In this document: positions 20,706 to 29,953 of the stretch, one piece after another | Layout: the number at the start of each line of letters is the position of its first letter | Numbering within the stretch: the stretch's first letter is position 1 | NCBI RefSeq assembly: GCF_030816195.1 | Contig: NZ_JAUSXS010000001.1 | Coordinates: 2,751,501 to 2,815,500, forward strand | DNA: 64,000 nt | Direction: 5' to 3' | From: Pseudomonas sp. W4I3 | Lineage (GTDB): Bacteria; Pseudomonadota; Gammaproteobacteria; Pseudomonadales; Pseudomonadaceae | Program-made: the position numbers and the translations under genes | Notes under the pieces: generated by a model | Databases searched by the model: none | Told to the model about the DNA's origin: nothing | What the model saw: the letters and a program-made list of their open reading frames with translations, nothing else

Positions 20706-20973
20706 TCAGCGGACTTCGGCCAACTTATCAATCAAGCGCAGCTGAAATGCCGCCAGCGCCGCTCTCGGTTGCTGCAACCGCACAAACTCCAGCATGGGGT
20801 CGCCGACTGAGTCCTGACACTCACCAATGCTTCAATGGTCGCCAACCCGCAAAACGGTACATAGGCTTCGCAATAGGCTGCACCCACCCGCCCACCGACA
20901 AGGTCAAGGCGTGCAACCCGGCGCTGTGCCAGAGGCTGAGTTCGTCGAAGAAAAATGCACTTTTCCGGCTCAT
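20706..20973 (-). pseudogene. Class II histone deacetylase / acetylpolyamine amidohydrolase relic
   Basis: The minus strand begins with MSRKSAFFFDELSLWHSAG...LHALTLSVGGWVQP, which matches the N-terminus of bacterial class II HDAC-like amidohydrolases. It then jumps, in a shifted frame, to EAYVPFCGLATIEAL and, after a second shift, to GDPMLEFVRLQQPRAALAAF near the family C-terminus, ending at 20706. Only 268 bp remain of a gene normally over 1 kb: the catalytic core is deleted. Confidence 0.75.
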
Positions 20974-21253
20974 CGTTTTTCCATTTTCTTGGGGTAAAGG
21001 GTCCGTCAGGCACTCGGGCGGCTGCTCAGCATCAACACGCTCGTACAGGCAATCACGCTCGGTTTGCGATCAGATCCGGGGGGTTCGACTCGATCAGAGA
21101 GGTGCAGATCTGCGAGCTGCTGCACTGCACCATGACCGAAGGCTGCCGGCACATCACCGTGGTCAACGGTGACGTGCAGGCCCCCCCCAGTCACATGCGG
21201 ACGTTCAATCAGTTCCGTCGGACGGAGCTGCATTGCGCAGCTCCTGAAGCCGG
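20974..21253. other. Intergenic stretch without a recognised gene
   Basis: About 280 bp between the HDAC relic and the porin gene. The plus strand can be read as VQICELLHCTMTEGCRHITV at 21102 on, which looks protein-like, but I match it to no family and see no start or ribosome-binding site. Probably more decayed coding sequence. Confidence 0.35.
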
Positions 21254-22582
21254 TCAGAAGGGCACGGCCACGGTCAACTGGCTGTAGAGGTTGGTGCCGT
21301 TGCCACCCATCTGGTTACCGCCGGTGTCGGCATCCTTCTTGGGGTGGTAAATGCCCACCAGCGGGCTGATGATCAGGTGGCTGTTGACCGCCCATTCGGC
21401 GTACAGGTCCAGCTCCCGGGCGTCGAGGTTCAGCGCATCGTTTTTGCGCAGGGAATTGAAGTCGAAGTACAGCGCACCGACCGTCAGGTTCTGCAGGGGT
21501 GTCGCCTTGAGACCGACGTGATGGATGCCGGTATTGCTGTTGAACGGGCCGGCATAGTTGGAGGCGACTTCACCCTGGAACCAGGTGCCGTAGCCGGTGC
21601 TGAGCCCGGTGAACAGCGGGTCCCATTGTTGCGAGTAGCGCGTGTAGCGGTAGGTCACTTTTGGCGACCAACTGACATCGGCGAAGGTGTAGCCGGCCTC
21701 GGCGTACCAAGCTTTTTCCGGCCCCGCGTCCTTGTCTTGCCAGGCGTATTCGAAGGCGAAGCTGGCGTTGTCGACGCCGGCGCTGCCTTCACCGCGCAGG
21801 CTGTAAGTGTCCAGGCCCTCACGCTGTTTCTGGAAGTCGCTGGCCCACTGGTCGGTGACGTTCATGCCGTGGACCCAGGTCAAGCCCAGCGTGCCGGCGG
21901 CGGCCGTGTAGTCGAGGGTGCCCGCCGCCAGTTCGGTTTCAGCCTGGGCACGGTTGTCCGACTTGAGCCACAGCACCGAACCGTGCAGGCCCTCTTGCCC
22001 ACCCAGGCGCAGCACCGCAGTGCGGTCGAAGGCGTGGCGCGCCGCCAAGTAATAGGCGCCGCCACGGTTCAGCGCGCCGTCAGCCGGACCTTTACCCAGG
22101 TTGGGGCCGTCGTCGTTGATCAGGAAACCCCGGCCGATCTTGACCACCTGGCGCCCGACGGAAAAATCCACACCGTCCTTGCCCAGCGCCGGGAACAGGT
22201 CGGCTGAGCGCCATCCCAGGTAGGCGTCTTCGATTTTGGTGGTACGTTCGCTGCCATCGGTGTTGCCCGCCGCGTCGCCGTCGCCCCAGGTGCCGGAGCT
22301 GACCCAATTGAGCGCGCCATACGCGGTGCCGTGTCCCGCCAGGCCCTGGTCGCCGCTCACCCCGTACTTGATGAACCCTTCGCGCCAAGTCGAGCCGCCC
22401 GCTGTGCCGTCGTAGTTGTGACGGCTGTTGAACAGGCCGTAGACCGCCAGGAAGTCCGCATTGAGGTGAGTGTCCTCGTCGGCATACAGCTCATAGGCCT
22501 GGGCCGATGAATGGCCGATCAATAGCGCGATACCCAGGCCGACGGCCAAGGACAGCGTGCGTGGTTTCAGTGTGTGCTCCAT
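21254..22582 (-). CDS. Outer-membrane beta-barrel porin-like protein
   Basis: 442 residues with a signal peptide (LGIALLIGHSSAQA) followed by alternating amphipathic strands and a C-terminal aromatic residue (LTVAVPF), typical of outer-membrane barrels. The ATG at 22582 with GGGGA upstream is preferred to one six codons earlier. It probably admits an aromatic amine or acid for the adjoining pathway. Divergent from the APC permease across about 290 bp. Confidence 0.75.
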   Translation of the reverse strand: MEHTLKPRTLSLAVGLGIALLIGHSSAQAYELYADEDTHLNADFLAVYGLFNSRHNYDGTAGGSTWREGFIKYGVSGDQGLAGHGTAYGALNWVSSGTWGDGDAAGNTDGSERTTKIEDAYLGWRSADLFPALGKDGVDFSVGRQVVKIGRGFLINDDGPNLGKGPADGALNRGGAYYLAARHAFDRTAVLRLGGQEGLHGSVLWLKSDNRAQAETELAAGTLDYTAAAGTLGLTWVHGMNVTDQWASDFQKQREGLDTYSLRGEGSAGVDNASFAFEYAWQDKDAGPEKAWYAEAGYTFADVSWSPKVTYRYTRYSQQWDPLFTGLSTGYGTWFQGEVASNYAGPFNSNTGIHHVGLKATPLQNLTVGALYFDFNSLRKNDALNLDARELDLYAEWAVNSHLIISPLVGIYHPKKDADTGGNQMGGNGTNLYSQLTVAVPF

Positions 22583-22873
22583 TGTTATATTCCCCAGCAT
22601 GGTTAGGTCGAGGGCGCATTAAGATGACCGCAGGAGGGGGAAGTCTTTCACCTGCGTGCCACGCAATTGATCCTGCCCGCCAAGCCAAAGGCCTTGGCAG
22701 GCAGCAACAAAAGCCACGGCAGACATGGGCAAGACGATCAGCGTCTGGGAGGCGCACAGTGATTTTGCGCACGATGCCGTTTCGATCAAGGACTGGCTGG
22801 GGAGGGCTTTATCGCCGGCTCCTTGTACGGCTCGATGCATCCACTCAGAAATCCGCTTTCGAGGATCCGTACC

Positions 22874-24373
22874 ATGTCGATCAATGACCGGCTCACACAG
22901 CATTTGAAACGGGGCAGCGTCGGATTTCCGACCGCGCTGGCCAGCACCATTGGCCTGATCATGGCCAGCCCGGTAATTCTCACCGCAACCATGGGCTTCG
23001 GTATCGGCGGCAGCGCCTTCGCGGTGGCCATGCTGATTGCGGTGGTGATGATGCTGGCCCAGGCGACCACCTTCGCCGAGGCCGCCTCGATCCTGCCGAC
23101 CACCGGCTCGGTCTATGACTACATCAATTGCGGCATGGGCCGTTTTTTTGCGATCACCGGCACGTTGTCGGCGTACCTGATCGTGCATGTGTTCGCCGGC
23201 ACCGCCGAGACGATTCTGTCCGGGGTCATGGCCCTGGTGAACTTCGAACACCTCAATACCCTGGCGGAGTCTGCCGGCGGTTCCTGGTTGCTGGGGGTGG
23301 GGTTCGTCGTAGTGTTCGGTATTCTCAATGCCTTTGGCGTCAGCGCCTTCGGCAGGGCCGAGATCATCCTGACCTTCGGCATGTGGACCACGCTGATGGT
23401 GTTCGGTGTGCTCGGCCTGATCGCCGCACCGGCAGTGCAACTGGAAGGCTGGTTCGGCGAGTCGCTGGTGGGCACCGACCTGATCACCATCCTGTCGCTG
23501 GTGGGCATGGCCATGTTCATGTTCGTCGGTTGCGAGTTCGTCACGCCGTTGGCCCCAGACCTGCGCAACTCGGCCAAGGTCATGCCCAAGGCCATGATTT
23601 TCGGCCTGTTGAGCGTGGCGACCTGCATGTTCATCTACGGCGCGGCGATGAAGCGCCAGGTGGAAAACGTGGTGCTGGATGCCGCCACCGGCGTGCACCT
23701 GCTCGACACGCCCATGGCAATCCCACGCTTTGCCCAGCAGGTCATGGGGGATATTGGCCCGCTATGGCTGGGGATCGGTTTCCTGTTCGCCGGTGCCGCC
23801 ACTATCAATACGCTGATGGCAGGCGTGCCGAGGATTCTCTACGGCATGGCGGTGGACGGCGCGTTGCCCAAGGTCTTCACGTATTTGCACCCGCGCTTCA
23901 AGACGCCGCTGCTGTGCATCCTGGTGGCGATGCTGATTCCGTGTCTGTACGCCCTGTGGTTGGGCGGCAACACCGACAACATCATGCCCCTGGTGCTGGC
24001 GGCGGTGTGCGCGTGGAGTTTCTCTTATTTGCTGGTGACGCTGTCGGTGGTGATCCTGCGCATTCGTCGTCCGGATCTGCCACGGGCCTATCGCTCGCCG
24101 TTCTTTCCGTTGCCGCAGATTCTTTCCAGCGTCGGCATCTTGCTGGGCATGTGGTTCATTACCCCGCCGGGCATGAACCCAGCGGACATTTATGTGCCGT
24201 TCGGAGTAATGCTCGGGATCACGGCTTCATACGCGCTGTTCTGGACACTGATGGTACAGAAGGTCAATCCATTCAAGCCGGCTTCGGTAGAAGAAGTGCT
24301 GGCCAAGGAGTTTTCCCATGAGCCTGGCAACCCTCACAACCGTTATCTGGAACAGGCTGCAAAAGCTGTCTGA
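22874..24373 (+). CDS. APC superfamily amino acid/amine permease
   Basis: 499-residue inner-membrane transporter with about 12 hydrophobic helices; the first contains GFPTALASTIGLIMASP, and PTTGSVYDYI is a family-type loop. Context suggests uptake of tyramine or a related amine. The ATG at 22874 has GAGGA 7 bases upstream. Its end overlaps the following gene by 56 bp, indicating translational coupling. Confidence 0.85.
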   Translation: MSINDRLTQHLKRGSVGFPTALASTIGLIMASPVILTATMGFGIGGSAFAVAMLIAVVMMLAQATTFAEAASILPTTGSVYDYINCGMGRFFAITGTLSAYLIVHVFAGTAETILSGVMALVNFEHLNTLAESAGGSWLLGVGFVVVFGILNAFGVSAFGRAEIILTFGMWTTLMVFGVLGLIAAPAVQLEGWFGESLVGTDLITILSLVGMAMFMFVGCEFVTPLAPDLRNSAKVMPKAMIFGLLSVATCMFIYGAAMKRQVENVVLDAATGVHLLDTPMAIPRFAQQVMGDIGPLWLGIGFLFAGAATINTLMAGVPRILYGMAVDGALPKVFTYLHPRFKTPLLCILVAMLIPCLYALWLGGNTDNIMPLVLAAVCAWSFSYLLVTLSVVILRIRRPDLPRAYRSPFFPLPQILSSVGILLGMWFITPPGMNPADIYVPFGVMLGITASYALFWTLMVQKVNPFKPASVEEVLAKEFSHEPGNPHNRYLEQAAKAV

Positions 24374-24938
24374 GCTGTTCAGCGCCCAACGGGCCCCAGC
24401 CGGTTACCGGCCCGGGGTCACGCTTGAGTACGTGCGGCGCAACCTCGGGCTGGCGAGTTTCACCTCGACGGGGCCAGCTCAGGCAACGTTTTGTCTGGAG
24501 GACATTTTCCTTCAGGTCGATGTTGCCGAGCGCACCGAAGCGCAATTGCTGATGCACCTGGTCATGACCGAATTCATGTTCACGGTGCCCGCCTCAGAGC
24601 AGGGCAGTGCGCGCTTTGAACTGCACCACAGCGGGTCGATTAGACGCTCGGGGCTGGCCTGCCGGCAACGGACAGGCGCTCCGGTTTTGCTGGCCAGGCT
24701 CCAGGCAGCCCTGAACGACGACCCCGGCCTGCATCAAGCGTTGATGGGGCTGGACTTCAAGCGCCTGCACCTCGATTTGAGCGGGCAGCAATGGCACGTA
24801 CGGCTTGAACACATGGGCGGCAGCGAGGTGGTCAACCGCATGCCGGCGTTTCGGCGCTACATCCCCTTGAGCGGCGCGCAGCGTGCTGGGCTGTTGACGG
24901 TGCTGGCGGGTTTGCAGCGGGTATTGGGCGCGGTCTGA
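24318..24938 (+). CDS. Conserved hypothetical protein, DUF3156-like
   Basis: 206 residues, soluble, no signal peptide. From memory it resembles DUF3156 proteins, which tend to follow amine or amino acid permeases in Pseudomonas; I could not confirm this. It starts inside the 3' end of the permease gene, so the two are expressed together. Function unknown. Confidence 0.65.
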   Translation: MSLATLTTVIWNRLQKLSELFSAQRAPAGYRPGVTLEYVRRNLGLASFTSTGPAQATFCLEDIFLQVDVAERTEAQLLMHLVMTEFMFTVPASEQGSARFELHHSGSIRRSGLACRQRTGAPVLLARLQAALNDDPGLHQALMGLDFKRLHLDLSGQQWHVRLEHMGGSEVVNRMPAFRRYIPLSGAQRAGLLTVLAGLQRVLGAV

Positions 24939-25002
24939 GTTGAGGAATTGGCATCAATAGTGCTTCTACAGCCGGTATCACGGACTTGTTGCGCGCATAT
25001 AG

Positions 25003-25015
25003 ATAACATGTTAAC
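25003..25015. promoter_or_regulatory. HpaR-type operator candidate upstream of feaR
   Basis: ATAACATGTTAAC, with the 10-bp palindrome TAACATGTTA at its heart, lies 40 bp before the FeaR start codon. It fits WTAA-NNTG-TTAAC, also found at 31856, 39845 and 39866. Confidence 0.6.
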
Positions 25016-25054
25016 TATTAGCCAACAAAAACAAGAAACCATTGTGGAGATGCC

Positions 25055-26017
25055 ATGAGCACCTATCAGTCTGCGCACTATGGGTTGGAAACCTGGACTC
25101 GGGATCTGCGAGCGGCCTGCGGCCATTTCGACACGGAACTGGCCTTCAACCGATCACTGTTCATCGGTGAGGTTTCCAAGCACTCCCGGGGCGGCCTGTC
25201 CCTGGCCAACCTGCGGACCAATGCCGGCCTGATCAAACGCGAGCGGCCCAATGCCGATCACGACATGGACCAGCATTGTTTCCTCGTCAGCCAGCGCAGC
25301 GGCTATTGTCAGATCACCCAGAACGGCCAGGTCATTCAATTGGCCCCCGGCGATATGTTGCTGATGGATTCCACAGGTTCGATCGAGATAAGCCCGTTTG
25401 GCCTTATCGAACATGCCTCTTTGTCACTTTCGCGCAATGAAGTCTGCAAGCAGCTGGGCAGCGCCTCGAAAACCTTCGGCAAGATCTCTTCGAGCAAGGC
25501 CTGTGGGCGCATGCTCCACGTGTTGATGGACCAGTTGTGCCGCGAGGGCCTGGAGGGGCAGGATTCGATTGAAGAGGCCGAGGCGCTGCAAGCGGCGTTT
25601 GTTTCCTTGCTCGGTTCCGCCTTTGAACTGCATGACGCCCCAGGCGACAGCAGCGCATCCTTGCAGGGCAGTAACCTGCGCAGTTATGTGCAGAAAGTCA
25701 TCGACGAGTCCCTGACCCAACCCGGTCTTAGCCCGGTGGGTCTGGCCAGCCGCTTGAACATCTCGGTGCGGCATTTGTACCGTTTGTTTGAAGAGCAGGA
25801 CGACAGCGTCTGTCGCTACATCCAGCGTGCGCGGCTCAAACGCAGCGCGGACGACCTAACCAACCCCTTTCTCAAGAGCGAGTCGATCACCTCGATTGCC
25901 TACAAGTGGGGCTTCACCGATTCCGCGCACTTCAGCCGCTCGTTCAAGAAGCAATTCGAGCTGTCGCCCAAGGATTTTCGTTCCACTCATCTGCAGCAAG
26001 CGGTCGGTGCGGCGTAG
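25055..26017 (+). CDS. feaR: AraC-family activator FeaR
   Basis: 320 residues: an N-terminal cupin-like sensing domain of the AraC_binding_2 type and a C-terminal double HTH (VGLASRLNISVRHLYRLFEEQ; ESITSIAYKWGFTDSAHFSRSFKKQF). It resembles E. coli FeaR, which activates tyramine oxidase and phenylacetaldehyde dehydrogenase genes in response to aromatic amines. Start with GGAG upstream. It probably drives the aldehyde dehydrogenase and amine-uptake genes. An HpaR-type site precedes it. Confidence 0.85.
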   Translation: MSTYQSAHYGLETWTRDLRAACGHFDTELAFNRSLFIGEVSKHSRGGLSLANLRTNAGLIKRERPNADHDMDQHCFLVSQRSGYCQITQNGQVIQLAPGDMLLMDSTGSIEISPFGLIEHASLSLSRNEVCKQLGSASKTFGKISSSKACGRMLHVLMDQLCREGLEGQDSIEEAEALQAAFVSLLGSAFELHDAPGDSSASLQGSNLRSYVQKVIDESLTQPGLSPVGLASRLNISVRHLYRLFEEQDDSVCRYIQRARLKRSADDLTNPFLKSESITSIAYKWGFTDSAHFSRSFKKQFELSPKDFRSTHLQQAVGAA

Positions 26018-26032
26018 GGTATCCATCGATCA

Positions 26033-26713
26033 ATGAAACCGCTCACGCTGTCGGCCCATAACATTTGCGCAGTCGCGGTCGAACACTTTGCCGCCCACGG
26101 CTACGACGCCTCGTCGCTGAACGAAATCGCGGTCGGGGCGGGTATGCGCAAGGCGTCGCTGTATGCGCATTTTGTCAGCAAGAACGCGCTGTTTCAGACG
26201 GTCTTCGAGATTGCTCTGGCCCATGAGCATCAGTACATCGCGCAGTGCTTCAAGGAAGAAGTCGCCCACACCGGCGTGCCAGGGCAATTACACCTTGAGC
26301 GGCTGAGCGGGCGCTATGAAGGATCGGCGCACCTGCGCTTCCTATTGCGCACGGCGTACTTTCCGCCGACGGAAATTCGCAGCGTCATTACCACAGGATT
26401 TGAGGGTTACCTGGCCTGCATTCGCCAAGACTTTCAGCGCGCCGCGCAAGGGCGGTACAGGACGTTACGACCTGAGGCGCTTGAAGTGTCCGGCGACGCC
26501 TACCTGGGCATCGTCGACAGCTTGCATGTGGAGCTGATCTATTCGACGCCCCAGGGTTACGTCAAACGGCTTGCGGCTTTGTCGCGGGTATTCAGTGATT
26601 CACTGTCGCTGCTTGAAGGAGCCGAGCGCTATTTAGCTGATACACCACGATCGACATGTGGGAGGGGGCTTGCCCGCGATAGCGGTGTACCAGTCGCTAA
26701 AAATGCTGACTGA
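26033..26713 (+). CDS. TetR family regulator with a REP-encoded tail
   Basis: 226 residues. N-terminal TetR HTH (YDASSLNEIAVGAGMRKASLYAHFVSKNAL in two parts) and a ligand-binding helical domain. It starts 15 bp after feaR and is likely cotranscribed with it. From 26657 the reading frame runs into a REP doublet, so the last 19 residues (TCGRGLARDSGVPVAKNAD) are encoded by repeat DNA and the stop lies in the doublet's spacer. The native stop was probably lost when the repeat arrived. Confidence 0.82.
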   Translation: MKPLTLSAHNICAVAVEHFAAHGYDASSLNEIAVGAGMRKASLYAHFVSKNALFQTVFEIALAHEHQYIAQCFKEEVAHTGVPGQLHLERLSGRYEGSAHLRFLLRTAYFPPTEIRSVITTGFEGYLACIRQDFQRAAQGRYRTLRPEALEVSGDAYLGIVDSLHVELIYSTPQGYVKRLAALSRVFSDSLSLLEGAERYLADTPRSTCGRGLARDSGVPVAKNAD

Positions 26714-26746
26714 TACGCTGCCATCGGGGGCAAGCTCCCTACCACA
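26657..26746. repeat. REP doublet (second sequence family)
   Basis: TGTGGGAGGGGGCTTGCCCG at 26657 and its inverted copy ending at 26746 flank about 40 bp. It overlaps the 3' end of the TetR gene. A degenerate half copy (GGGGCAGGCTCCCTC) is seen near 32470. Confidence 0.88.
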
Positions 26747-26774
26747 GTTGACCCGGTTTACATCCCGACAGAAC

Positions 26775-27545
26775 TCATTTCACCTCAGGCAACGTCGAGC
26801 CGCCGTCCACCACAATGGTCTGCCCGGTGATGTAGGTCGCCAGGTCGGAGGCCAGAAACAGCATTGCCCCGGCAATATCCTGAGCGGCGCCCAGCCGTCC
26901 CAGCGGCACGCGGCTGGCGATGTCGGCATTGACCTGGTTGTCGCCCAGGTTCTCCATGGCTGGCGTGGCAATCATCCCTGGCTCGACGCCGTTGACGCGC
27001 ACCTGGTAAGTCGCCAGCTCCAGTGCAGCATTGCGGATAAAACCATTGACTCCGGCTTTGGACGCCGCGTAATGGCTGAGTCCCGCATAGGCGACCCGTG
27101 GCCCGGTGACCGATGAGGTGACCAGCACGCAGCCGCCACCCTGGCGTTGAAACATCGGCAAGGCGGCCTGGGTCAGCCAGAACAGGGCTGAGAGATTCAC
27201 CGCCAGCGTGCGTTCCAGAATGGCCGGGGTGATCTGCACGAACGGTGTCAGCGGAAAGTAACCGGCGTTGTGCACCAGAATATCCAGGCGGCCCCCATCC
27301 TGCTCTATGTGCTTGATGCCTTCGAACACCGCAGTCGCGTCGGCCAGGTCGAGCGCGATGGCCTCGACTTGGCAGCCTCGCGCACGCAGGCCTTCGGCCA
27401 ATGCCTGGGCTTGTGCCAGGCGCAGGTCTGCGATCATTACGCGGGCGCCACGCCAGGCGAATGCCTCGACGATGGCCTGGCCGATGCCCTGGGCGCCGCC
27501 GGTGACCAGCACGGTTTTGCCGCTGAAATCAAAGTCTTCAGGCAT
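26775..27545 (-). CDS. Short-chain dehydrogenase/reductase (SDR)
   Basis: 256 residues of classical SDR type: cofactor motif TGGAQGIG, NAG in VHNAGYF, catalytic Ser in VTSSVTG and YAASK, C-terminal VDGGSTLP. NAD(P)-dependent; substrate unknown. The start codon lies inside the 3' end of the upstream SDR gene (8-bp overlap), so it is the last gene of the minus-strand operon. Confidence 0.86.
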   Translation of the reverse strand: MPEDFDFSGKTVLVTGGAQGIGQAIVEAFAWRGARVMIADLRLAQAQALAEGLRARGCQVEAIALDLADATAVFEGIKHIEQDGGRLDILVHNAGYFPLTPFVQITPAILERTLAVNLSALFWLTQAALPMFQRQGGGCVLVTSSVTGPRVAYAGLSHYAASKAGVNGFIRNAALELATYQVRVNGVEPGMIATPAMENLGDNQVNADIASRVPLGRLGAAQDIAGAMLFLASDLATYITGQTIVVDGGSTLPEVK

Positions 27546-28338
27546 GTACACGCTCCATATGGACGTAAGCCAATGTGGGCACATCGACAATGCTCGAACC
27601 GCCATCGGCGACCACGCTGGCACCGGTGATGATCGAGGCATCCGGGCTGGCCAGAAAGCGGCACACCTTGGCGATTTCTTCGGCGCTGGCGGGGCGCCGC
27701 AACGGGACGTCGGCGCACACGCGGGCATAGGCTTGCTGCAGGGTGTCGCCATGGAAGCTCATCAGTGGCTGCATTTCCTCGTCGGCCATCGGCGTGGTAA
27801 CCCACCCTGGGCACACCGCGTTCACCCGCACGCCGCGTGGGCCGTAATCGCGCGCCAGTGAACGGTTGAGCCCGAGCAACGCATGCTTGGCGGTGGTGTA
27901 GCCACACACGTCGGGGCCGGCGGCCAGCGAGGCAATGGAGCCGAGCAGTACGATATTGCCAGCGCTTTCGATCAGTAACGGCAGGCAGGCGCGAGCGCTG
28001 TAGAACGCGCTGTCCAGATTGCTGCGCAAGGCCGCCTCCCAGGTTTGTGGGCTGGTCTGGGTGGCGCTGCCCACGCCATGCCCGCCGGCGCAGGCCAGCA
28101 GCACATCGAGGCGGCCGTAGCGCTGACCAATCTGCGCAACGAAACCCTCCCAGGTGGCCGCGCAGGCCGCATCACCGACCAGCACCAGGCCGCCGGTGTC
28201 CCGCGCAACCTGCTCCAGCGGCTCGCGGCGACGGCCGATCAGCACCACGTTGGCCCCTTCGGCGGCGTACATCCGCGCGCAAGCGGCACCGATGCCCGTT
28301 CCGGCACCGGTGATGACAACGGTGCGTGGATCAGGCAT
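27538..28338 (-). CDS. Short-chain dehydrogenase/reductase (SDR)
   Basis: 266-residue classical SDR: TGAGTGIG, ACAGGHG in place of the usual NAG motif, Ser in LLGSIASL, YTTAK, and VADGGSS near the end. The gene overlaps both neighbours by 8 bp (MoaF-like upstream, second SDR downstream). Two SDRs in tandem with a MoaF-like protein suggest redox steps on an amine-derived aldehyde or alcohol, but the substrate is not shown. Confidence 0.86.
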   Translation of the reverse strand: MPDPRTVVITGAGTGIGAACARMYAAEGANVVLIGRRREPLEQVARDTGGLVLVGDAACAATWEGFVAQIGQRYGRLDVLLACAGGHGVGSATQTSPQTWEAALRSNLDSAFYSARACLPLLIESAGNIVLLGSIASLAAGPDVCGYTTAKHALLGLNRSLARDYGPRGVRVNAVCPGWVTTPMADEEMQPLMSFHGDTLQQAYARVCADVPLRRPASAEEIAKVCRFLASPDASIITGASVVADGGSSIVDVPTLAYVHMERVHA

Positions 28339-29152
28339 CGGGATACTCCGTGCGGTTGAGCACTTGGCAGTAGGAGCTGACCGGAAAGTTCGACAGCTCA
28401 TCGAAGGACGCACCGGCATAGCCGAAGATCTTGCCGTCGCTGCGGTGTTGTTGCAGGTCGATCAGGACCAGGCCCAGGGTGGGGATGATCTTTTCTCGCC
28501 AGACGAACAGGTACAGCTGATCGGCGATCTTGTAGTAGTGGCAGCGATCGGTATCGCACAGGCCTTGCTCCACGCCCTTGAGGCATTGCCAGGCATAGAA
28601 CTGATCGTTCAGGTAGATATGCTCGTAGACTTCGCTGGGGCTGTAGCGATACAGATTGCGCAGGCCGGTCAGTTCCTGGGTGGGCGCGTGCGGGCATTGG
28701 CCGGCCTGCCAGTCTTGATCCAGGCTGCCGTGCAGGAAGTCCACTTCCACCGAAGTCAGGGCCTTGCCGGCCAGGGCGCGACTGTAGAGGCCTTGCTCGG
28801 TTTGTTCGCGGTCCGGCATGCGCCCGATCACGGCGGTGAACGACGACGTGGTGGTGTCCAGCACCAGGCTGATCGACCAGGCCTGGCCGGCTTCATGCTT
28901 GATGAAGTCCACCAGGTACAGGCCCGGGCGTACCGAGGTGGCGCGGTAGGCGGCCGAGCCGCTGGAGTGACCGTCGGCGGCGTGCCAGTGCAACTGCTCG
29001 GTGTCGAAGCGATGCTCGATCTGCCATCCGTTGGCGAAGTGCAGGGTGAAGGCCTTGCCGTTGAGGTCGGCGAGGTTGGGCAGGATAAACGCGTCGGGGG
29101 CAAAACCGTCGGCGAGGGCGCCTACGGTGATCCAGTCGGATGTAGTGGTCAT
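28331..29152 (-). CDS. MoaF-like protein
   Basis: 273 residues with two beta-rich lipocalin-like halves, matching in memory the MoaF N- and C-terminal domains (NGWQIEHRFD; YKIADQLYLFVWREKI). MoaF was first described in the monoamine-regulated moa operon of Klebsiella. Despite the name a direct role in molybdenum cofactor synthesis is unproven. The ATG at 29152 follows GGAGCC. Operon with two SDRs downstream and probably with the LuxR gene 84 bp upstream. Confidence 0.75.
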   Translation of the reverse strand: MTTTSDWITVGALADGFAPDAFILPNLADLNGKAFTLHFANGWQIEHRFDTEQLHWHAADGHSSGSAAYRATSVRPGLYLVDFIKHEAGQAWSISLVLDTTTSSFTAVIGRMPDREQTEQGLYSRALAGKALTSVEVDFLHGSLDQDWQAGQCPHAPTQELTGLRNLYRYSPSEVYEHIYLNDQFYAWQCLKGVEQGLCDTDRCHYYKIADQLYLFVWREKIIPTLGLVLIDLQQHRSDGKIFGYAGASFDELSNFPVSSYCQVLNRTEYPDA

Positions 29153-29236
29153 TGCATGGCTCCGGTTGAGGGAATGGACACCCGGATCATGCGGTTGGCA
29201 ACCTGGCTCGCCTATCAACCAAAGGGTTGAGGCAGC

Positions 29237-29896
29237 TTAAAGAAACAGCGCGGCGACCAGTTCGGTGCGGCTGCTCACACCGGTTTTGCGAAACAGGTGG
29301 ATCAGGTGAGTCTTGATGGTGGGCAGGCCGACATCCAGCTCCAGGGCCAGTTGTTTGTTGCTCGCGCCCTGACGTAATAACCAGGCAATCTGGCGCTCTT
29401 TGGGCGTGAGACTGGCCAGTGCATCGTCGCAGGGCTGCATATTGGCCACAGCCATTTGCAGCAATGCCTGCAAGGCATTGAGCTGAGCCAGTTGGTCGAT
29501 GGTGAATACCCCTTGCTCCGCCGTGCGCAGCAAGGAGATGGCCGCCTGGGGCTGGTCGGCACGATGGGCGACGATCTCCACCACATCGACCACGCCATAA
29601 CGCTGCAGGAAGTCTTGATAGCGGCGGCTGTCACGCAGCGGCTGGCGGGCCATGGCGAAACCCAGCGGCACCACCGTCAGCCCGCTGGAGAGGCAATTGC
29701 GCGGTTGCAAGGGGTCGAATTGGCGGTAATTGTCCAGGTAGTCGCGGTGCATCTCACCGCTCATGCCTTGCAGCCTGAAGTCACGGGCTTGCAGTTGGCG
29801 GTCGACACAATAGAACGCTGCCTGGCTGGCGGGCACCAGATGAGTGAAAGCCTGCAGGCAATGGCCGGCGACTTCCTGAGCGGGGATGGCGTGCAT
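29237..29896 (-). CDS. LuxR-family transcriptional regulator
   Basis: 219 residues. The C-terminal LuxR HTH is clear (LTPKERQIAWLLRQGASNKQLA...LPTIKTHLIHLFRKTGV). The N-terminal 140 residues are a GAF-like or autoinducer-like sensing region with no identifiable ligand. It lies between the MoaF-like and cupin genes, so it may be a local regulator of the amine genes, comparable in position with MoaR of the Klebsiella monoamine operon (inference). Confidence 0.82.
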   Translation of the reverse strand: MHAIPAQEVAGHCLQAFTHLVPASQAAFYCVDRQLQARDFRLQGMSGEMHRDYLDNYRQFDPLQPRNCLSSGLTVVPLGFAMARQPLRDSRRYQDFLQRYGVVDVVEIVAHRADQPQAAISLLRTAEQGVFTIDQLAQLNALQALLQMAVANMQPCDDALASLTPKERQIAWLLRQGASNKQLALELDVGLPTIKTHLIHLFRKTGVSSRTELVAALFL

Positions 29897-29953
29897 GGTC
29901 AGTCACCTGCGCCGGAACAAACGCTGCCGGCCGAAGCCGGCAGAGAGGAGCGA

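Noticed and set aside
20654-21287. Plus-strand open frames between the C1 reductase and porin genes
   Set aside because: They begin in the terminator or oppose the HDAC relic and show no start signals or family similarity.
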